A DNA stretch of 64,000 nucleotides from Archivesica marissinica (taxonomy: Eukaryota; Mollusca; Bivalvia; Venerida; Vesicomyidae), in contig CM026391.1 in NCBI GenBank assembly GCA_014843695.1, positions 20,544,681-20,608,680 on the forward strand, read 5' to 3'. Numbering within the stretch: the first letter of the stretch is position 1; each line of letters begins with the position of its first letter. Below are positions 45,710-57,759 of this stretch, piece after piece. Made by a program: the position numbers and the translations under genes. The notes below the pieces were generated by a model. The model worked only from the letters and a program-made list of their open reading frames with translations, searched no databases and was not told where the DNA came from.

Positions 45710-47383
45710 CTACCGATTAAAACGTTGTATCCATACTTCACATTTTGTCTTGAATATATTTAAAGATCTGGACGTCTTAATTTCAAATGGTAGACAATTC
45801 CATATCTTTGGACCAGAGTATTCTAATGATTTCTTATACATTTCACATCTAGGTCTTGGAATATAGAGATCCATATTTGAAACATTTCTCAATGTCATAT
45901 CTGAAGTAACTGAATTGCAATGTCTTAATTGAAAATGTTCATTCAAATAATTCGGTACAAGATTGTTCATAATTTTGTACATTGTTACTGCTTTTTGAAA
46001 AATAATCCGTTGGTCAAAAGTCATTATATTAATTTCAGACATTGATTCACGCAAAGAAATATAATCTTGGCCCAGAATGAATTTACAAGCTCGTCTCTGC
46101 AATCTTAATAGTGTGTTAATATTTTGTTGTGTGGTGTTTCCCCATATGATACAACAATAATCAAAATGTGGTTGGATATATGCCTTGTAATAAAGTATTC
46201 TGTAGTTCAGATTCACAATATACCGTATTTTACCTAATAGCCAAATGTTAGTTGAAATCTTTTTCACAATATATTTGATATGTGAGTCCCATTTTAATGA
46301 ATCCTGAATGTGTACTCCAAGCAACTTCTCTGATTTGCTGGTTTTCAATAATATATTTTCATATTTAAGAGAGAGTGTAGGATTAGGGAAAGCACATTTT
46401 CGCTGGGCTGTCATCATAAATAGAACTTTCGTTTTGTCTGTATTAATCTTCATTCCATTTTGGAAACACCAGTATTTCAAGTCTTCCAAAGCTTGTTGTA
46501 ATCTTGTTTCTAACACTTCTTTCTTATTATGGATATCATATAATGTAGTATCATCTGCATATAAATCGCTACCGGTGATTTTATTTGAAAACATTAGTGG
46601 TAAGTCATTGATAAAAAGTAAGAATAAAAGAGGTCCTAATATTGAGCCCTGCGGGACTCCACAATTAACAGTTCTATTTTCAGATAAAACGTCATTTATA
46701 GAAACAGTTTGCTTTCTATCACAAAGATATGATTGAAAAAGCTTCAAAGTATTGTTGCTACATTTGTATAATGATAATTTCTTTAACAAAACAGTATGAT
46801 CGACAAGATCAAAAGCTGTTCGAAAATCGACCATTACAATTCCAATCCATTTATCTATCATATAAAGTAAAGCTGATTCAGTTGAGTGGCCAGTTCTGAA
46901 ACCACTTTGTGTTTTGTGAAGTAAATTGAAGTGATCCAAAAAAGTCTGCAGCGATTTATGCACGTGTCTTTCAAAAAGTTTCGACAAAGATAGTAACATT
47001 GAAATAGGTCTATAGTTATTGACGTCATTGGTTTTCCCACTTTTGAATAATGGTTTGACTTTTGCAAATTTCCAAGCTTCAGGGAAAGTTGATGTTTGCA
47101 AACTCTTATTTATTATAACAGTTAAATGTTGTACACTGATATCAGCTGAAAGTTTTAACAGCTTTGGTCCAATATTATCGATTCCAGTAGCTTTAGAAAC
47201 ATTAAGTTCGAGTAATTGCTTTCTGATATTACTCTGTGTAACTTCTGGTATTTCAAACACTACATCAACAGGTACATGTTCATTAATAAAATCTTTTATA
47301 TAGTCAAAGTTTAAGTGATCAGGGACTGGATCTTTGATATTAGATGCAACATTTACAAAGAATTCATTAAATATATTTGCCAT
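45710..47383 (-). pseudogene. LINE-B reverse transcriptase
   Basis: A 557-codon frame. Motifs: NNYRPISML (122-130), QSGFRTGHSTE (159-169), MVDFRTAFD (184-192, catalytic D186), CGVPQGSILGPLLF (241-254), YADD (275-278). The thumb/C-terminal region has LRLQRRACKFILG and a long tail ending IQRFNR. The segment before MVDF looks a few residues short (DKWIGIVMVDF). Catalytic residues are kept. The frame is disconnected from its upstream part by a frameshift near 47383. Confidence 0.9.
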
Positions 47384-47808
47384 TTCAACATTTTGAGAGT
47401 AATCAGATCCTTGATGGTATATTGAGTTAATATTGTTTCCAGATTGTGTTGATTTTCCTGAACCAACTCTTTAAAAATCTTCCAGACAGTACGTGGGTTA
47501 TCTTTACCAGACTCTATGTTTCTTTCACATGACTCTTTCCTTGCTGTATTAATCATTGCCGACACTTTGTTTCTAAGTAGTTTATATTGATTAACACCTT
47601 GCTCTGATTTATCTTGCTTCATTTTATCGCGTTCTTTCATAGTATCTAAAATTTCTGTTGTTATCCAATCTGGTTGATATTTCCGTTTCACTCGCGAGTT
47701 TTTATTGGAATATGCTTATGTACAATTTCTAAAAATAGTTTACACCACATATTTAATATTTCATTTGGATCATCATATATATATAAACAAAGGTCCAGTC
47801 TGAAATAC
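47384..47808 (-). pseudogene. LINE-B linker between endonuclease and RT
   Basis: A second frame (from 47691) carries KRKYQPDWITTEILDTMKER and VWKIFKELVQ, the usual charged linker. Upstream of 47691 a third frame (DDPNEILNMWCKLFLEIVHK) continues to the LINE-C junction. So two frameshifts lie in about 400 bp. Confidence 0.75.
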
Positions 47809-47998
47809 ATAACATAACATAACATATATTTTATTAGGCATTAAATGGTACAAAACACATCTATAGCCATCAAAATTAACAAATATGTAAAGTGCAAAGA
47901 CAATTTACAGAGAAGTTTAAATAATATTATGTTCTCCCTTGTTTTCTATTATAATTAAAACTACATGATGAGCTTTAAAGCATAAAACTATTAATATT

Positions 47999-48691
47999 TC
48001 ATATGAGCTCATTAATTGTTCGTTCTCTTTCTTTAGAAGCGAAATGCAAATATTTTGATAGATTATGAATTAATTTTGGGTTTCTAGAGCTCATTAGATT
48101 ATCAAATTTTTGTAGTGTCGGCCAATGACAAAAATATGGCTTAAAAAGTGTTCTACGTAAATCATAGTATTTTGGACAGACCAGTAGGAAGTGAAATTCA
48201 TTTTCGATTACATTCATAGTACATTGCAAACATTTTCGATCTTCTCTGGGAATATTAACCTGTCTACCCTTTTCTATCGCTAGATTATGCGAAGATAACC
48301 GGAATTTTGTCAGACTAATTCTATATTTATTTATATTTATGATTTTTAGATAGTCCTCTAGTATGAATTCATGTTTGTATACACTATATGTAGATAATCT
48401 ATTTGAGTTATTAATATTGGAGTACCATACTTGTTTATACATATCCAATATTCTAAGTTTGATCATTTGAAAATTAAAATTATAATTGGTTTGATTTAAC
48501 CATACATCCGACATTCCTATTTCATTCAATATAGTTTTCACCTGATATGCCCAGTTATTTCCACTGTATGAGTTATTATTATCAGCATCGTATTTTAGAG
48601 TATTATACATATATTTAATTAAGGTGTTATTTTCTAATTTTAATATTTTTAGCCAATGTTTGATGATAGTTAATTTACGTTGTATTTTCAT
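47999..48691 (-). pseudogene. LINE-C C-terminal region
   Basis: 230 codons, mostly helical, ending with a Cys/His cluster (KCLQC, then HFLLVC about 12 residues later), a zinc-binding-like C-terminal motif. It belongs downstream of the RT. A small deletion and frameshift near 48700 separates them. Confidence 0.75.
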
Positions 48692-48702
48692 TGGGTGTCT
48701 TC

Positions 48703-49890
48703 CTAATATAATCCATCAAGATTTGTGGATTTTTTAACACATAGTATTTTTCGCATGAATTTACAATGTACAAGCTCTATATTTTTACAGTCATGATAAC
48801 CAAATACTTCTGAACTATAGCTTAATATTGAACCTACCATACTATCAAATAATTTACATTTTTCTGATATAGATAATTCTAATTGGTTGAATACTATGAA
48901 TAAATTGTGTAATGCGTATAATGAGTGCTTCGCAAGTTTCTTTTGGGTACGAACCCAATGGCCATTTTTAAACAAATGTATCCCTAAATACTTAAACGAT
49001 TTTACTACTTCTAAAACTGTATTATTAAGAATAAAATCATGAGATGTATGTCGTCCTAGTTCAAATATCATAATCTTTGTCTTTTTGGTATTGACTGTTA
49101 GACCCCAAGTTGTGCAGTACGTGTGTAAGTCGCTTAACATAGACTGAAGTGCTTCCGGAGTATGTGCAAATATTGCAGCATCATCCGCAAATAATAATAT
49201 ATACAATTTCATATCATCTAATGTAAATAAACCGTCGATGTTATTATCTATGTTATTTACAAGATCATTAACAAAGAATAGAAATAGCAAACTTGAACTC
49301 GGATCACCTTGTTTTGCTCCTATATTGGATTCGAAAAATGGAGAAAGATTTTTATTAAACCTGACAGCTGCCTTAACGGCGCTATACATATTCTTCATAG
49401 CATTTACGTATTTAGAGCTAACTTGTTCACGTATTAATTTATTAAATATAAACGATCTTTCAAGTTTGTCGAAACATTTTTCGAAATCGATAAAGGCTAC
49501 ATAGAGCATCTTATGAGAATTTAGTGTTTTTGCAATAATAGAATGTAACATGAATATGTGGTCTGCAGTCGATTTTCCCTTTTGAAATCCATATTGGTTA
49601 TCTATAATGTTCTTGTGTTTAATAGACCATCTTGTTAAACGGTTTAATAATACCTGTGAGTAAATTTTTGAGATAATATTTATTAGTGTTATACCTCTAT
49701 AGTTTTTGGGATCCTCATTGTGTCCCCCTTTGAACACTGGAACTATAATACCCGATCCCCAAGACTTTGGATATTCTCCATTTTGAAAGATTCTATTGAA
49801 CAGTGCTAATATTAGAGGCGAGATTTCAGGAAATGAGATTTTATATATTTCTGCAATTATAGAATCTAGACCAGTGCTTTTATTATTATT
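48703..49890 (-). pseudogene. LINE-C reverse transcriptase
   Basis: The first 51 or so codons (49890-49738, including GSGIIVPV) are open and in frame with the part from 49737. From 49737: NYRGITLINIISKIY (12-26), YGFQKGKSTADH (49-60), AFIDFEKCFD (81-90, D84), IGAKQGDPSSSLLF (139-152), LLFADDAAIF (181-190). The NYRGI and GDPSSS forms differ from LINE-A and LINE-B, so this is a separate clade that I do not name. Catalytic residues are kept. Confidence 0.9.
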
Positions 49891-51758
49891 TTGAGAATAA
49901 ACAGCGTCCTTAATTCTAACATTGTGATTTCCTGATCGAGATCATCATCTTGAATGTCAGAGTTTATATTTATATGTTCTGGTGTTTCCTCGTTGCCGGT
50001 ACTGTATAATGTTTTTAAATGGTTATATAAATCTGTTGTATTTAGATTTATTGCTGTTGGGCGCTTTTTCATATACCGACTCTTTACCTTCTTCCAAAAG
50101 TTTCGTGGTTGGGATTTACTTAGGTTTTTTAATGTTTGCTTTTGCTTTATATTATAATTATTTTTTTGAGTTCGTTTTATACGATTATACTGTGCCTTAC
50201 AATTGATATATTCTTGCCTCAATTGAATATCAACTTTATTTCTTATAAAAGCGTTTCTAGCAAATTTGAACCTCAATCTTGCATTATAGCAGTCAATGTT
50301 GAACCTCAATCTTGCATTATAGCAGTCAATGTTGAACCTCAATCTTGCACTATAGCAGTCAATGTTGAACCACGGTTTCTTATTATATCCCTTGTATGAA
50401 TTTATATTAGGATTAATTTTACGTGTTTTTCCAAATACATGTTTTGTACAGTCATATAGAATATCAGTAAAGGCATCTGCTATTGAATCAATATTATCAT
50501 TATTGTGAATATCATCGATCAGACAGGAAATATCATCTTTGTTGGTAAACAATGTTTGTTGAAATTCATTTACTTTCGACTCATCCCAGTTTATAAATGT
50601 CTCCGTGCCTACCGAATTAGTGTTACTTGTCTGTTGTTGATTCATCGTAATATTTAATGTCAATCCAGAATGGTCTGAAAACTCATTTGTTTGCAATATA
50701 CAAAAATCAGAAACACAATGAAAATCATCAATATTTAACAATAGGTAATCCACGACACTTGACCCATTTAATGAATGGAATGTATAATCTCCTATATCTC
50801 GGTCGCTATGTAGACGACCGTTACCTATAACAAACAAAGTTGAATGGCAGAGCTCAATCAAGCGTCGGCCAAGATTATCGGTCACATGATCCTTCGAAAC
50901 ACGTGGCGGTATGTTTACAATATGTGACAGTTGGTTGTCATTATCAATATGCATGTCATAATCTAACAAATCAGATGAATTAGAAGTACGACTATTTAAA
51001 TCTCCAATGACAAAGCATTTTCCTAGTAACTTATATTTTTCTAGACCCGATTCTATTTCTTCAAAGAAGTCAACATTGTGGGTATCAATTACGGTAGTAT
51101 TATTGGGCGGAATATACGTACAACAAATATAAACATTCTCCTGAAATTCAAATAAATCTTTACATAGTTCGACCCATATAATTCCATTTTGGATTTTTTC
51201 TATGATCTTTATACTGTTTCTAAGTGATTGTTTATAGTATATACTAGAAATACGTAAATCTTCGCAAAAGGACTCCTCATTGAAGTTTTTAAATGATCTA
51301 TATGATATTGTTTCATGCATACTTTTATTATTTGAAAAGTTGACTTTACGATTACAGAATACTGGGTAATGATCACTGATAGAAAGCTTTGGTACATACA
51401 TATTGGCAATGTTTTCTTCCACGTTAGTATATATGTGATCAATCAAAGATGCAGATGATCTAGTTACCATAGTAGGTTCCGTTACTAACTGTGTAAGACC
51501 TAGTGGGATATAAAAATGTGCCCATTCATCATTTGTATAACAATCAGTGAGGTTTCTATTGAAATCACCTAATAAAATTATTTCTTTATCTTCATAGAAC
51601 ATATTTTCGATAATCAATTCAAATCTGTCTTTCCACTCTATTTTAGAGTGAGGATGCCTATACACATTGCAAACAAAAAATGGTTTACAATATTTACAAT
51701 ATATTTCAAGAACAACAACCTCAATATCATGCGTTTCTAAATCAAAACGGCGTTTCAC
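49866..51758 (-). pseudogene. Chimeric frame: LINE-B endonuclease part fused to LINE-C endonuclease
   Basis: One 630-codon frame crosses the insertion junction at 51246/51247. Residues 1 to about 170 are LINE-B endonuclease (ILLGDFNRNLTDC, LIDHIYTN, SISDHYPV). After about 172 they are LINE-C endonuclease (IIWVELCKD, CFVIGDLNSRTSN, VVDYLLLN, FSDHSGLTLN) and linker. The open frame across the junction is chance; neither domain is complete in it. An 11-residue segment (RFNIDCYNARL) is present about three times because of a 33-bp tandem repeat at 50274-50372. It ends in a frameshift before the RT. Confidence 0.85.
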
Positions 51759-52218
51759 ATTTAACCCATCTTTAACATAAACTAAAATTCCGCCACCACC
51801 ATTTCTGTCATTTTGGTCTCAACGAAATGGAGGTAAAAATCCTTTAATTAAATAAGCATTTGTATTTACATCATCTTTAAATTTTGTTTCACTCAGCCCA
51901 TAATATCAATTTATTTTTATCAGAGGTCATAAGTAGCTTTACCTCTTCAAATTTGTCTAGATTATTAAGACCTTGAACATTTAAATGACCAATATTCATG
52001 CCATTTTTATGCAGACCGATGTCTGTGGTATCAATTACAATACCATTAAAGCTGTTGGTCGAGTCAGGATGATTAGCTAAACTAATTTCTAAAGCATTAC
52101 AAATACAGTTTGATAATTCACATTGTGAACATATTGTTTGCAAAAGATTAAATCTATTGGATGTAGTGACAGCAAAGTCATTGCCAGACACGTCAGCATT
52201 GACAACATGGCCTGATTT
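51759..52218 (-). pseudogene. LINE-B endonuclease N-terminus
   Basis: One frame carries GMNIGHLNVQGLNNLDKFEE, the start of an APE endonuclease. It stops at 51889; an overlapping frame continues LSETKFKDDVNTNAYL, so a frameshift lies near 51895. A further TGA at about 51821 precedes DRNGGGGILVYVKDGLNVKR. Cys pairs (CSQCELSNCIC) lie upstream of the endonuclease. Confidence 0.75.
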
Positions 52219-52620
52219 CTATTGCTTATAGCAATGTATGGCCTTGTGGCCAAGACGGTCACAGTTAAAACACCTTCCCGAGAATTTCCACTGAAGATGT
52301 CTATGAGTATCCCCATGTTGACTTAGATTAGCCCACGTCGATTTCCATATGTCTGTTTCACTGGTGCCATAGTTGTTGTTTCCATTTTCAAGCGATGTTC
52401 TTCGTGGTACAAATACACATCTATTAAAGTCACCACAAACCTGGGTGAAGTTATTTATTGTACCCAATAGTCTTTTTATACCAGATCGGGATAGGTGGCT
52501 TAAAGTTAAAAAAATAATTGATGGGATTGCCATCCTTATCACGGAAAACTTGGCACATGTCTATGCAATTTATACAAGCTTCTGCAGCGCAAGTTCTTCA
52601 ATGCAGTCATTGAACTAAAC
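52219..52620 (-). pseudogene. LINE-B CCHC zinc-knuckle region
   Basis: The frame from 52542 ends CFNCDRLGHKAIHC (C-X2-C-X4-H-X4-C), a gag-type RNA-binding knuckle found in LINE ORF1 proteins, then a TAG at 52219-52221. The same frame is open beyond the stop into 51889-52191. The first Met at 52542 is arbitrary; the upstream part is degraded. Confidence 0.7.
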
Positions 52621-52951
52621 ACATCTACATCTCCGCGAGGACAAAGAGTACATACTACAATGTAAACACTAATCCAATCGTGAACAGAAAAGTACATCTC
52701 GCATAGCGCCTCGTTTCAGATAGATAGAGAAATACAATCCTTTGTTCCTGTTTTGAGACATGCATTTTATCCTTTTTACATCAACTCAAATCTCACGAAA
52801 ATACAGTTTACAACACATATTCCATTCATAATTCATAAATCCATTTGCACAAAAATACCCATTAACTAATCTTATAAACACTTAGAAACACATTTTCTGG
52901 AGAACGACATATATTTGAACTGTCCGCCATCTGTCACGTGGTATACAATTA
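52621..52951. other. Spacer
   Basis: Nothing recognised; may include the decayed 5' UTR of LINE-B. Confidence 0.45.
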
Positions 52952-53142
52952 ATACTGGACTGGTGTCAAAAGGCCAACGTATATATTAAATACAAGCGTA
53001 CATGCATGAAATTAAACAATTCTAATTAGATGGATCTTGTTATATAAGTGTGTGCTTTAAGTAAGATATAAGCCTCAAACGGATCCAATAATTAAACTAT
53101 TGGTACTGTCTGCGGCTCTACGCGCATCACACAGTCCAATAC
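52952..53142. mobile_element. MITE, copy 2 (183 bp)
   Basis: TGGACTG at 52956 and CAGTCCA at 53132-53138, flanked by ATAC on both sides. It shares AAGATATAAGCCTCAAACGG and CGCGCATCACACAG with 24521-24669. Confidence 0.6.
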
Positions 53143-53340
53143 TTACATATACTGCTCGCTTTCTATATGAGAACATTCTGATAGTATTATACGTTCAATG
53201 TGATGAATCTTTATTCTTGTGTTGACATTTTGATAATGTCTTGCTTTCATGTATATTGTTATGCAGAACTTAGGTGACACATAGGCTGGTGCATCTTAAA
53301 GTAGTGTCAATATTTTGTATTGAATATTTATGTTTGCATA

Positions 53341-53973
53341 TGTCACAGGTTGTGTTTTTATATGTACGTGTTTATATGACGGATGCGGCGTATCATAGTT
53401 AACGCAGTGTCAATAGCGCATGCGTCGTATATACGGATGACTTCATGTCTTGTCGTTGTCTGTTCACTCGAGTGTGAATCGGTGACGATCGGCAATGTCC
53501 GTCTGTGACGGAAATTGTCGACGTTCGCCGAATCAACCCCAGGTCACTGTATTGTATTGTACATGTCCAATCGTTTTGTCTGTTGTATGTATATGAATGA
53601 GAGTTGTATGAAAGGTTTGAATGCATTGGCTCCTTGCTAATCTAATCCCTTTTCTGGTTATTCTGTTTCTCAGTTCAGATCTATGGATGAACTCTTACGA
53701 TATAGTCGAAAATCGTTTAAAGACTTTCCAATTTATATTGGAAAGATGTTTATTTAACGCTGTGGTAAGATATTTATAAAGAATTACTATAGATATAATA
53801 TATATATGTTGTATTGTGTATATACGCGTGGAATTAATTATGTGCAATATTGTATTGTTTTATCATGTTTTTACTGTATATTTATGAGTGTATATATTGT
53901 ATGTTTTAGGCCCTATCCCTATATGTACAAGAATAAATAAACAGGCGTTGTTGTACAAGTGAGCCATGTGACA
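53341..53973 (+). repeat. 5' LTR
   Basis: 633 bp starting TGTCACAGGTTGTG and ending CATGTGACA. A likely polyadenylation region (AAGAATAAATAAACAGG) lies near the 3' end. By eye it differs from the second LTR at about ten single bases and two small indels. Confidence 0.9.
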
Positions 53974-53992
53974 TTGGTGGCCAATGTGGATT
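53974..53992 (+). promoter_or_regulatory. Probable primer-binding site
   Basis: TTGGTGGCCAATGTGG follows the LTR directly. TGGTGGCC would pair with a tRNA ending GGCCACCA. I cannot name the tRNA. Confidence 0.5.
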
Positions 53993-54552
53993 TTGGGGTC
54001 ACAGTGTGGAACGAGCCGGACCAGATGGTCGGATGACGATAGAGAAACTTGAAAGTGATTCAAGTAATTGTGATATAGTGAATTAATGTATTTTGGTTGA
54101 TATTTATTTCAATCAGTGTAGCTAGTGTGATAGATATAGTCAATCGGCACAGTTTCAGTCAGTGTTTAAACTGTCTTGTGAGGATTTATTTTCTGTATGA
54201 CTTGACAGTGTTATTTTATATACGTATTGCACAGTGTTTAATGTTATATCTTATAGTTCATTACCACAGGTAGTTGACTCAGTGTGATAGTCAAATCAGT
54301 GTACTCTTACAGGTATTCTAATGTGTTTGGATTTGTGTTGAAATAATATATGATACTTTATCATACAAATTTCATGGTTTATAGACTATTTTGAGAAATT
54401 CCTTATAGTTTATAGGTTATGATGGTGGCCAGGTGTAATTAATATAAAATATTTCTTTAATTTTCAGCACAGTGTTCCAGTAAGTTTGACTTTCAATAAT
54501 TGTGTTTATATTTATATTATATTTATTATACAGGTGTAGTATATTAGCAATC
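53993..54552 (+). other. Retroelement leader
   Basis: Untranslated sequence between the primer site and gag. It contains several GTGTGATAG/CAGTGT-type short repeats. No frame. Confidence 0.5.
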
Positions 54553-55763
54553 ATGGCGACAGGAGGTGAGAAAGCAGATATAGGAGATATTTTAACCAAC
54601 ACTCAACTTTCTCAAATTTTAGAGGCATTGAACAGGTCAAGTGACTATGTTGTACTGACCAAGGAGGAGTTTAATGCTTTGAGGCATCCTGTACCTACTA
54701 GTACCCCTATTGTGAAGGAACCTTTTGTTCTTTCAAGTACTCCTTGTGTCACAGAACCTGTTGTTAGACCAAAGATGAGTGTAGCAGATAAAAATTAATT
54801 ATTCTGTGTTTAATTCCAATTTGGAAACTTCTTCATCTTTACAGGTACCAAAGATTGATATTAAATTGCCATTCTTTTCAGGTGATGAAAGGTGATGTTA
54901 CTTATGATGTGTGACATTATGAAACAAAGTGTCTTGTTTCGGATTCATCTTTGTCACAACCTGTTATGTTACAGATTATTCGCAGATCCCTTCGTGGTTC
55001 TGCTAGACAGGTACTTATACCATTAGGTGAGAAGGCAACCATGATGGAAATTCTGCAGAAACGTGACACATTATTTGGAAATGTAGCTACTAATGAGTCA
55101 ATTATGCAAACTTTTTATAGCGAGTCGCAGAAACCGACAGAAAATGTGACAATATATGGCTGCAGATTAGAAACATTATTGCAGGTTGCAGTGGAAAGTG
55201 GTCATGTTAGTAAGGCAGCCAGGAATGACATGCTAAGATCCAAGTTCTGGACTGGACTTAGGAATGATAAATTAAAATTGATGAATCGTCATAAATATGA
55301 TAGTATTACTAGTTATGACATGTTATTGCGTGAGGTTAGAGCTGCGGACCAAGAGATGACAACTTCGGAGAAGTTGACCACAGCTCAACATCAGCCAGTT
55401 TCAGCTGATAGAGACAAGGCAGTGGAGGATATTGCCAATAAGATGGACACTTTGATGTCAAAGATGCAGTCTCTAGAGAAGCAGATGAGAGAAAGACCTT
55501 CTACAAATACTAATGCCAATAGTAATAATTATTCATTTTCAGGTCATAATTATAATAACCGAGGAAAATTTCACAGCCGAGGAAGGGCTAGAGGTAGACA
55601 AAACTGGAATCCAAGCAACAATAGTATTAATTCTAATAATCAGGAAAATTATAATAGAACTTCTTATTCCAGATCAGATAAAGCCCACCCAAAAGCATAT
55701 ACTCCTCTGTTGTGGGGCGGACAGAGGAAGTCAGTTGTGGAAAGAGCTCCATATCTAACTTAG
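54553..55763 (+). pseudogene. Gag polyprotein region, frameshifted
   Basis: The first 81 codons (from ATG at 54553, MATGGEKADIGDILTNTQL) end at 54798. The remainder is in another frame from before 54951 to 55763 (LQIIRRSLRGSARQVLIPLG, FWTGLRNDKLKLMNRH, and a Q/N-rich basic tail). The sequence between them (about 54800-54950) shows a short duplication (GGTGATGAAAGGTGATG), so an indel is likely. The capsid-like core is helical. I do not see an intact CCHC knuckle; the expected place near 55700 is out of frame. Gag packages the element RNA. Confidence 0.7.
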
Positions 55764-56149
55764 CTGATAGATTAGTTGGTTCAGCCAATGAGGGCACTGC
55801 TAGAATTTGTGGCATTAATACCAGAGTTTTAGTAGATACAGGTTCAATGGTAACTTTGATATCAGAGTCATTCTATCATACTTTAGATCCTAGACCTGAG
55901 TTATTAAGTATTAATGATTTCAAATTGGATATTGTAGGTGCCAGTGGATCAAAGATACCATATGTTGGTTACATAGAGGGTGATGTTTTTATTTCGGATA
56001 TTTTAGAAGCTTCTGTTTTTATTCCTATTTTAGTGGTACCCGATACAGAGTATCGACAGTCAGTACCAGGTATTATTGGTACAAATGTATTACGCATGTG
56101 TAATTCTAGTGGTGATCCTTCTAAATCTGACCATTTAGACTTGCGGTAG
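55712..56149 (+). pseudogene. Retropepsin-like protease region
   Basis: A 145-codon frame overlapping the gag end by about 50 bp, consistent with a frameshifted gag-pol junction or decay. VDTGSM at 41-46 holds the catalytic Asp (D42); IIGTNVLRMC near 121-130 matches the C-terminal hydrophobic-hydrophobic-Gly motif. It ends in TAG before the RT. Confidence 0.8.
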
Positions 56150-57759
56150 ACGCTTTAAAATGTGTTAACTTGATTTCAGTAAAATCAACGAGCAAAACTC
56201 CTATTGTTATTCAACCTAATCAAGTTACAACTGTTTCAGGTTTTGTTCGAAAGAAGGATGGTGTTTCTACAGCCATTACTGAGGCAACTGAAAAAACTCA
56301 ACTTTCAGGATTACATATATGTCCAAGAGTTGTTTCTCTTGAAAATGCAGGTTCTACAGCCAGAATTCCTGTCAGAGTTTGCAATATGACAGCCAAAGTT
56401 ATAACAATTGAACCTAATTCTGTATTTTGTTCACTTTCAGAAGTCAAAGTAGTAGATTCATGGAAACCGGAAGTTTCTACTCCAAATCCTGAACCTCATA
56501 TTATTAAGTCTTACACAATTTTACAGAATTTAAGTATTCATGTCAACAGAGACAACTTGACCGAAGAACAATTTTTTAGAGTGCAACAAGTTTTCGGTAA
56601 ATGGGAACACATTTTCTCCAAATCATCTGTAGATATTGGTAGAACTGATCTTATTAAGCATCACATTAATCTTAATGATGATCAACCTTTTAAACAGGCT
56701 TATCGGAGAATACCGCCTTCGATGTATGAAGAAGTGCGACAACACTTAATAGAGATGGTTGACTGCGGAGCTATCAGAGAAAGTAAATCTCCTCTTACTG
56801 TAGTAACATTGTTCTTGTAAGGAAGAAAACTAATAGTTTACGATTTTGTATAGATCTTCGTCAGCTCAACAAACGGACTCGTAAAGATGCGTACACCTTG
56901 CCCAGAGTAGATGATATGTTAGACTCTTTAGTTGGTAGTAAATATTACACGAAATTAGATTTACGAAGTGGATTTTGGCAGGTGGATGTAGCTGAAGAGG
57001 ACAAGGAGAAAAACTGCATTTACTGTGGGACCCCTGGGATTATGGGAGTGTAACCGGATGCCATTTGGTTTCACCAATGCACCGAGTACCTTCCAGAGAC
57101 TTATGGAAACCTGTATGGGTGAACTAAACCTCAGAGAATGTCTTATATTTTTAAACGATGTTTTGATATTTTCGAAGACTTTCGATGAACATATTACAAG
57201 GTTAGAGGCAGTATTTCAACGTCTTGAGCAACACGGTTTAAAACTAAATCCGTCAAAATGTGAATTGTTTAGTACTCATGTTGCTTATCTTGATTATGAG
57301 ATTTCAGCTGAGGGTATACATACAGATCCAGCAAAGATTGAACCTTTGAAGTCTTGGCCAGCTCCCCATAACATTAAATATTTACGTGTTTTTCTTGGTT
57401 TATCAGGGTATTACCGTCGGTTTGTGGAAAATTATGCTAAGATAGTAAAACCGTTAAACAATCTTCTTGTAGGTCATCCTACCAATAAGGCATCAAAGAA
57501 ATCCAAGAAGTTCAAAACACCATGGATATGGGACGATGCAGAGGAAACAGCATTTCAAACTATCATTAACAAATTAACTAAACCTCCTGTTCTTGCTTAT
57601 GCAGATTTTTCGAAACCTTTTATTGTAAATACAGACGCGTCAACAGAAGGACTTGGGGCAGTTTTGTACCAGGAACACGATGGTTTAGAGCGAGTGATTT
57701 CGTACGCCAGCAGAGGTCTGCGAGCCAGCGAGAGGAATTATCATGCACACAAATTATAG
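56150..57759 (+). pseudogene. Reverse transcriptase and RNase H (start), broken
   Basis: Frame 1 (56170-56820) covers the linker and RT start (HHINLNDDQPFKQAYRRIPP, GAIRESKSPL). A frameshift near 56805 leads to CIDLRQLNKRT and TKLDLRSGFWQ in another frame, and a further shift near 57020 leads to 57025-57759. There MPFGFTNAPSTFQ is normal but the catalytic box reads FLNDVLIFS, with Asn where the first Asp of the active-site pair is expected. RNase H begins at VNTDASTEGLGAVLYQ. A TAG ends the frame at 57757-57759, and the same frame continues after it. Confidence 0.85.

Larger units (their letters stand above)
47809..51246 (-). mobile_element. LINE-C inserted in LINE-B
   Basis: A 5'-truncated LINE of about 3.4 kb in the same orientation as its host. 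Its 3' end is a pentamer tail (TTATG units on its own strand, 47809-47825). GAAATAC occurs at 47802-47808 and 51247-51253; allowing one mismatch the match extends to GAAATACRTAA. It begins inside the endonuclease domain, typical of incomplete reverse transcription. It carries endonuclease remainder, RT and a C-terminal Cys/His region, with two frameshifts. Confidence 0.85.
45444..52620 (-). mobile_element. LINE-B, split by LINE-C
   Basis: APE-type LINE on the minus strand. The 3' half is 45444-47808 (RT and 3' UTR) and the 5' half 51247 to about 52620 (ORF1-like CCHC region and first part of the endonuclease). The 3' end carries AATAAAGAAATC followed by ATCT units. Joining the halves without the insert restores one continuous coding direction and matches the order in the related LINE at 62910-64000. 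It has several stops and frameshifts. The 5' end is not sharp. Confidence 0.8.

Noticed and set aside
46308..46736. 142-codon plus-strand frame
   Set aside because: Antisense shadow of the LINE-B reverse transcriptase.
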